The notes under the pieces were generated by a model. The model saw only the letters and a list, made by a program, of their open reading frames with translations. It did not search any database and was not told the DNA's origin. From NCBI GenBank assembly GCA_004298295.1, contig SCUH01000268.1, forward strand, positions 1 to 8,868: a stretch of 8,868 nt of DNA, in the 5' to 3' direction. The position numbers and the translations under genes were made by a program. The stretch's first letter is position 1; every line of letters starts with the position of its first letter. The DNA comes from Betaproteobacteria bacterium. GTDB lineage: Bacteria; Pseudomonadota; Gammaproteobacteria; Burkholderiales; SG8-39. Below are positions 5,491-8,868 of the stretch, piece by piece.

Positions 5491-6260
5491 GCACCCACGA
5501 CTGGCAGGAACTCTCCGGCGCGCTCGAGCGGCTGCTGAAGCTGCGCGCGATCCCTTTCGGCATGAAGCTGTTCGAGCGCAGGGCGGACATGGAAGCGGTG
5601 CCGAAAATTCGCCGGCCGAAGGCTTCGGTTCACACCATGGATCAGATCGTCGCGCAGGCGGCGCGGCTCGGCTGGACCGTGGGCATCACGGGCGAGGACC
5701 TGGTGGGCGATCAGTGCCGCTCGGTCGTCGGACTCGGCGGACAGGACGAGCCATGGTTGTCCGGGCAGCACATGGTGAAGGTCTGGTTCGCCACGCCTGC
5801 GGATGCGGGCGCCCACCAGGCGGCGATGCATTGCGTGCCCAAGGGAAAGTACGCCGCCCTCGCGGTGGCGCCGCTCGCCTCGGGACGGCTCGATCCGCCC
5901 GATATCGCGCTGTTCTACGCCACGCCCGGCGCCATGATCTATTTCATCAACGGCCTGCAGTGGTCAGGCTACAGCCGCTTCGACTGGAGCGTGGTGGGCG
6001 AATCGGCCTGCGCCGATTCGTGGGGCCGCGCGCTCGCGACCCGGCAGCCGAGTCTGTCGATCCCGTGCTTCGCCGAGCGGCGCTACGGCGGCGTGCTCGA
6101 CGACGAGCTGCTGATGGCGCTGCCGCCCGATGACATCGCCCGGGCGATCGCCGGCATGGCGGCGCTGGCGAAAAACGGATTTCGCTATCCGTTCCCGCAG
6201 TACGGCATCCAGCAGGACGTGCGCGCCGGCATGGCGGCGAGTTACCCCGCGCGGCGCTGA
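5487..6260 (+). CDS. DUF169 family protein
   Basis: This 257-residue protein fits the DUF169 family (PF02596) in length and motif order. An N-terminal helix leads to P-F-G-M-K-L-F (23-29), then G-D-Q-C77-R-S-V-V-G-L-G (74-84), P-P-D-I-A-L-F-Y (137-144) with a following hydrophobic segment, A-C175-A-D-S-W-G, and a late S-I-P-C194-F-A-E-R-R. Four cysteines (77, 116, 175, 194) are spread along the chain. No signal peptide or membrane span is present, so it is cytoplasmic. The biochemical role of DUF169 is not established. The ATG overlaps the regulator's stop codon (ATGA, 5487-5490), so the two are translationally coupled. Its end overlaps the convergent HAD gene by 19 bases (6242-6260). Confidence 0.88.
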   Translation: MSTHDWQELSGALERLLKLRAIPFGMKLFERRADMEAVPKIRRPKASVHTMDQIVAQAARLGWTVGITGEDLVGDQCRSVVGLGGQDEPWLSGQHMVKVWFATPADAGAHQAAMHCVPKGKYAALAVAPLASGRLDPPDIALFYATPGAMIYFINGLQWSGYSRFDWSVVGESACADSWGRALATRQPSLSIPCFAERRYGGVLDDELLMALPPDDIARAIAGMAALAKNGFRYPFPQYGIQQDVRAGMAASYPARR

Positions 6261-7027
6261 CGCGGCAGGGCGAGCGCCTCGAGCGCGGCGAAATCGCCGG
6301 CGATGGCATCGGGCCGGTGCGCGCCCGGAAAGATGCGCACCAGGTAGGCCGGCTCCCATTTCGCGCCGTTGTAGTAGATCGCAGTGACGCCGGCTTCCTT
6401 CGCCGCCACGGTGTCGGTCGTGCTGTCGCCGACGAACCAGACCTCCGGCCCGGCGCCGACGCCCAGTTCGGCGAGCGCGCGCTGCACCATGTCGGGCGCG
6501 GGCTTGCGGCGGCGCACGTCGTCGCCGCACACCACGACGTCGAACAGCCCGCCCCAGCCGCTGCCGTCCACCTTGTTCAGCTCGTGCGTGAACAGCGCCC
6601 GTCGCCGGTTGGTGAGCATGCCCAGGCGCAGGCCCGCCGAGCGCAGCTTGGCGAGCATGGCGCGCACGCCGGGTTCGAAGGGCAGTACCTTGCCGAAGTG
6701 GCGCAGGTAACACCGGTCGAAGGCTTCGTGCGCGCAGTGCTTGGCGTCTTCGTCGGGGCCGAACAGGATCTCGAAGATCTCGGTGCGCGAGATGCGCCGC
6801 TCCGCCTTGACCGCGGCAGGCAGCGAACGGTCGCTGCGCACTTGATCCACGAGGGCATCGTGCTCGGGCGTGCGGCCGCGCCCCGGCGGCAGCAGCCGTC
6901 CCGCCAGGTCCAGCGCGTCGAGCTGCGGCAGCACGTCGTCTACGGCGCGGTACATCGCCTCGAAGGTGTCGGCGAGCGTGCCGTGCCAGTCGAAGAAAAC
7001 CGTGCGTGGCGCTGCGAGTCGCGGCAT
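6242..7027 (-). CDS. HAD-superfamily hydrolase with atypical motif I
   Basis: This 261-residue protein has a phosphoglycolate-phosphatase-like layout. Motif I is F-F-D13-W-H15-G-T17-L-A-D-T. A helical cap follows at about 22-115. Motif II is L-T139-N-R-R. Motif III includes K175 in R-R-R-K-P-A-P-D-M. Motif IV is F-V-G-D201-S-T-T-D205. The nucleophile D13, T139, K175 and the metal-binding acids are all present. The general acid/base Asp two residues after the nucleophile is replaced by His (codon CAC, one base from GAC). The likely reaction is dephosphorylation of a small phosphorylated metabolite, substrate unknown. The ATG at 7027-7025 has no Shine-Dalgarno sequence, and a TATAGA just upstream implies an almost leaderless message. 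It is divergent from the MAPEG gene across 50 bases. Confidence 0.87.
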   Translation of the reverse strand: MPRLAAPRTVFFDWHGTLADTFEAMYRAVDDVLPQLDALDLAGRLLPPGRGRTPEHDALVDQVRSDRSLPAAVKAERRISRTEIFEILFGPDEDAKHCAHEAFDRCYLRHFGKVLPFEPGVRAMLAKLRSAGLRLGMLTNRRRALFTHELNKVDGSGWGGLFDVVVCGDDVRRRKPAPDMVQRALAELGVGAGPEVWFVGDSTTDTVAAKEAGVTAIYYNGAKWEPAYLVRIFPGAHRPDAIAGDFAALEALALPRQRRAG

Positions 7028-7036
7028 GGGTGCAAG

Positions 7037-7042
7037 TCTATA
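7037..7042 (-). promoter_or_regulatory. Candidate -10 element for the HAD gene
   Basis: TATAGA on the minus strand overlaps the TATAAT of the opposite strand. A start near 7030 would leave only about three bases before the ATG, which fits the missing RBS. No convincing -35 hexamer is seen. Confidence 0.25.
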
Positions 7043-7044
7043 AT
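7039..7044 (+). promoter_or_regulatory. Perfect -10 element for the MAPEG gene
   Basis: TATAAT stands out in this GC-rich sequence, 33 bases before the MAPEG start codon. It predicts a start near 7051 and a leader of about 27 bases that includes the RBS. The -35 region (around 7016-7021, GAGTCG) is poor and lies inside the HAD gene, so an activator or a weak promoter is likely. Confidence 0.5.
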
Positions 7045-7063
7045 CGAATCGCCATTCAATCAG

Positions 7064-7070
7064 AGGGGGA
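7064..7070 (+). promoter_or_regulatory. Ribosome binding site that sets the MAPEG start
   Basis: AGGGGGA lies seven bases before ATG 7078-7080. It supports this start over the upstream in-frame ATG at 7006, which lies within the HAD gene and before the -10 element. Confidence 0.65.
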
Positions 7071-7077
7071 TCGATCC

Positions 7078-7464
7078 ATGAAACCGGAACTGACGTGGCT
7101 GCTGTGGTCGGTGCTGCTGGCGTTCGTGCAAGTGCTGGTCGCGGTGCAGGGCGCGATGATGCAGGTAGGCTTGCCGACGCTCGCGGGCAATCGCGAAGGC
7201 ATGCCCGAGATCACCGGCTGGGCGGGACGCGCCGCGCGCGCTCAGCGCAACATGGTCGAGAATCTGCTGCTGTTCGCCATCCTGGTGCTGATCGCGGTGG
7301 CGGCCGGCAGAACCAATGCCGCGACGCTGCTCGGGGCGCAACTGTTCTTCTGGGCACGGCTCGCCTACGCCGGCGTGTACATCGCCGGCATCCCGTGGCT
7401 GCGCACCGGCGTCTGGACGGTGTCGGTCGTCGGCATGATCGTGATCTTCCTGCAACTGCTCTAG
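7078..7464 (+). CDS. MAPEG family membrane protein
   Basis: This 128-residue protein has four membrane spans (about 7-30, 61-77, 81-103, 109-127), the usual size and topology of bacterial MAPEG proteins (PF01124). The family signature is clear: R-A-A-R-A-Q-R-N-M-V-E-N-L-L-L-F (51-66) on the loop and second helix, then A-R-L-A-Y-A-G-V-Y (93-101) and P-W-L-R-T (106-110). Eukaryotic relatives are glutathione- or lipid-metabolising enzymes, but short bacterial members mostly lack a known activity. The stop is TAG 7462-7464. The same reading frame stays open beyond it into the RdhA-like gene, whose probable start is 27 bases further on, so the two are probably one transcription unit. Confidence 0.9.
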   Translation: MKPELTWLLWSVLLAFVQVLVAVQGAMMQVGLPTLAGNREGMPEITGWAGRAARAQRNMVENLLLFAILVLIAVAAGRTNAATLLGAQLFFWARLAYAGVYIAGIPWLRTGVWTVSVVGMIVIFLQLL

Positions 7465-7491
7465 CCGCGCGAGCGCCGCAGCACGACCGAC

Positions 7492-8868
7492 TTGCGCATC
7501 TTCTCCAACCGCCGGCGCGCGGTTCACCTCGGTCGACTGCCGCTCGAGCGCATTGCGCGCGCCGGGGCGCTCCCGGACCTCGCCGGCGTGCGCGATGCCC
7601 ATCCGCCGCGTAGCGACACGCGCCTCGGTCGCGTCGTCAACGAGTACATCGCGCTGTTCGAGGCGTTTCGCGCCGAGCACCCGGCGCCGGAACGCGCGCC
7701 GTACCCGGCTGACCCGCAGCGCCTCGCCAACGAACTGAAGGCGAACTGCTACTTCCTCGACGCCTCGCTCGCGGCTTGCTGCGAAATACCCGATTCGGCA
7801 TGGACCGGCGCGCGCATCGCGGGCCATCGCTGGGCATTGGCCGTCCTGGTCGAGTACGGGCGGCTGCCGGAGCACGGCAACCTGGCGCGCGAATGGATCG
7901 CGGGCAGCGAGCACGACTGCGCGCTGCTGCGCGCGACCGAGATCGCGGTCATCACGGCTTCGTTTCTGCGCCGGCTCGGCTTCCCGGCCACCGCGCACAC
8001 GCGCGACGCGAGCGATTTATGGCACGCGCACATCCTCCTTGCGGCGGGTCTCGCCCGCCGGCGCGGCGGCGCGCTTGAGGCGCCTTTCATCGGCACACGC
8101 TTTGCCTCGTGCATCGTGACCACGGCCGAGCCGCTGGGGCCGGATGCGCCGCTCGCTGCCGATCGCTTCGACGGCGGTTTGGGCTGGTGGCTGGGACTCG
8201 GCGGCACGCAGACCTGGTGGGAGCGCGGGCTTGCAGCGCGCCGTCCCTCGCATGCCAGCCGTTTCCCGATGGAGAGAATCCGCCGCAATGCCGAGCCCAC
8301 CACGCTCATCCTGGACGATGACGTGCCGCGCGTGCCCAAGCGCGCCAATTTCTTCACCCGCGCCCTGCACGGCGACCTTGGCGGGAAGGCGCAGCGCGAG
8401 CGCTGGCGCTTCGCTTACAAGACGCCCATGGCCGACGCTTACGTCAAGCTGATCCGCGCCATGGTGCCGAAACAGGGCGGCGCGCCTGCGACGGCGGTCG
8501 ATCCGCGCACCGCGGACCCTGTGGCGAACGCGCGCGCCATCAAGGCGCTCATGCATTACCTCGGCACCGACCTGGCGGGCGCCTGCGAGGCCAAGCGCTA
8601 TGCCTGGTACTCGCACCACGAAGACGGCCGGCCGATCGAGCCCTATCACCGCAGCGCCGTGGTGATGCTGGTGGACCAGGGTTTCGAGACCATGGAGGGT
8701 GCATCGGGCGACGATTGGATCTCGGGCGCGCAGTCGATGCGCGCCTATATGCGCGGCGGCGAAGTCTGCGGCGTGGTGGCGGCGTTCATCCGCTCGCTCG
8801 GCTGGAGCGCGCGCTCGCAGACCAACGCCGATTCCGACGTGCTGCAGCTGCCGCTGGTGCTGCTGGCG
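7492..8868 (+). CDS. Reductive-dehalogenase-like (RdhA/QueG superfamily) protein, N-terminal part; 3' end outside window
   Basis: This frame is open for 459 codons to the right edge. It begins at or near TTG 7492, which gives M-R-I-F-S-N-R-R-R-A-V-H-L-G; no ATG or GTG lies between the MAPEG stop and this codon, and no good RBS is seen. The second half (from about residue 345) resembles the corrinoid-binding core of RdhA-like proteins: Y-L-G-T-D-L-A-G-A-C-E (356-366), Y-A-W-Y-S-H-H-E-D-G (370-379), Y-H-R-S-A-V-V-M-L-V (385-394), S-G-D-D-W-I-S-G (405-412) and S-Q-T-N-A-D-S-D (442-449). The first half repeats this region in divergent form. There is no Tat signal, so it is cytosolic like the self-sufficient RdhA of aerobes (NpRdhA, BhbA). 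The expected 4Fe-4S cysteines and catalytic Tyr lie beyond the window. Whether it dehalogenates or reduces something else cannot be told. Confidence 0.8.
   Translation, partial: MRIFSNRRRAVHLGRLPLERIARAGALPDLAGVRDAHPPRSDTRLGRVVNEYIALFEAFRAEHPAPERAPYPADPQRLANELKANCYFLDASLAACCEIPDSAWTGARIAGHRWALAVLVEYGRLPEHGNLAREWIAGSEHDCALLRATEIAVITASFLRRLGFPATAHTRDASDLWHAHILLAAGLARRRGGALEAPFIGTRFASCIVTTAEPLGPDAPLAADRFDGGLGWWLGLGGTQTWWERGLAARRPSHASRFPMERIRRNAEPTTLILDDDVPRVPKRANFFTRALHGDLGGKAQRERWRFAYKTPMADAYVKLIRAMVPKQGGAPATAVDPRTADPVANARAIKALMHYLGTDLAGACEAKRYAWYSHHEDGRPIEPYHRSAVVMLVDQGFETMEGASGDDWISGAQSMRAYMRGGEVCGVVAAFIRSLGWSARSQTNADSDVLQLPLVLLA
7825..8046 (+). repeat. First copy of an internal protein duplication in the RdhA-like gene
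   Basis: This encodes residues 112-185 and aligns without gaps to residues 386-459 (8647-8868), with about 24 of 74 identities. Shared positions include H-R-x-A, W-I-x-G, F-x-R-x-L-G and S-D. A preceding block (residues 83-98 against 351-366, 7 of 16 identical, including K-A, L-A and C-E) extends the repeat with a six-residue length difference between blocks. Confidence 0.7.
8647..8868 (+). repeat. Second copy of the internal protein duplication
   Basis: This encodes residues 386-459 and pairs with 7825-8046. It has the family-like residues expected of the corrinoid-binding copy, whereas the first copy has diverged. The window ends inside this copy, so its right boundary is unknown. Confidence 0.7.

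Noticed and set aside
6241..6250. GTTACCCCGC occurs at both 2961-2970 and 6241-6250, each over a minus-strand stop codon
   Set aside because: Only ten bases match and the flanks differ; both follow from a TAA after GC-rich Gly/Ala codons, so chance is the simpler explanation.
7060..7998. A 312-codon minus-strand frame across MAPEG and the start of the RdhA-like gene
   Set aside because: It is rich in Arg/Gln/Asp with no domain; both plus-strand genes beneath it are recognisable.

Overview
The window is about 8.9 kb of very GC-rich DNA with strong G/C bias at third codon positions. Most proteins resemble betaproteobacterial families: a kinase-type cNMP-binding C-terminus, a Dnr-like Crp/Fnr regulator, MAPEG, DUF169 and a cytosolic RdhA-like protein. 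I read it as a chromosomal stretch of a betaproteobacterium (Burkholderiales/Rhodocyclales-like); this is inference from protein style, not a database match. There are no RNA genes, insertion sequences or CRISPR arrays that I can see.

Layout. (1) Bases 2-334, plus strand: the 3' end of a protein ending in a cyclic-nucleotide-binding domain, convergent with the next unit over a shared hairpin. (2) Bases 354-2595, minus strand: a two-gene unit, an exported KynB-type 'cyclase family' hydrolase followed by a polytopic membrane protein with distant NnrS-like character. (3) Bases 2607-2961, minus strand: a short intergenic stretch plus the decayed tail of an ABC-transporter ATPase. It abuts the stop codon of (4), bases 2962-4047, a membrane-anchored class III nucleotide cyclase. 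(5) Bases 4048-4232: a divergent regulatory region with two imperfect FNR/Dnr-type sites. (6) Bases 4233-6260, plus strand: a secreted His-containing small protein, a cysteine-free Dnr/NnrR-like Crp/Fnr regulator and a DUF169 protein, the last two overlapping by ATGA. (7) Bases 6242-7027, minus strand: a HAD hydrolase with an atypical motif I, overlapping the DUF169 gene tail to tail. (8) Bases 7078-8868, plus strand: a MAPEG membrane protein, then a 459-codon open frame running off the window. That frame encodes the N-terminal part of a cytosolic reductive-dehalogenase-like protein; it carries an internal duplication visible by eye.

How the parts may work together. The regulator has the E-x-x-S-R recognition-helix signature that reads TTGAT half-sites, and such sites lie between the secreted protein gene and the nucleotide cyclase gene. 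One is centred about 40 bases upstream of the start site implied by a TATGGT -10 element for the cyclase gene. The simplest reading is a small NO/low-oxygen-responsive locus that controls a nucleotide cyclase and a periplasmic protein. The most notable gene is the truncated RdhA-like protein at the right edge; its catalytic half lies outside the window.
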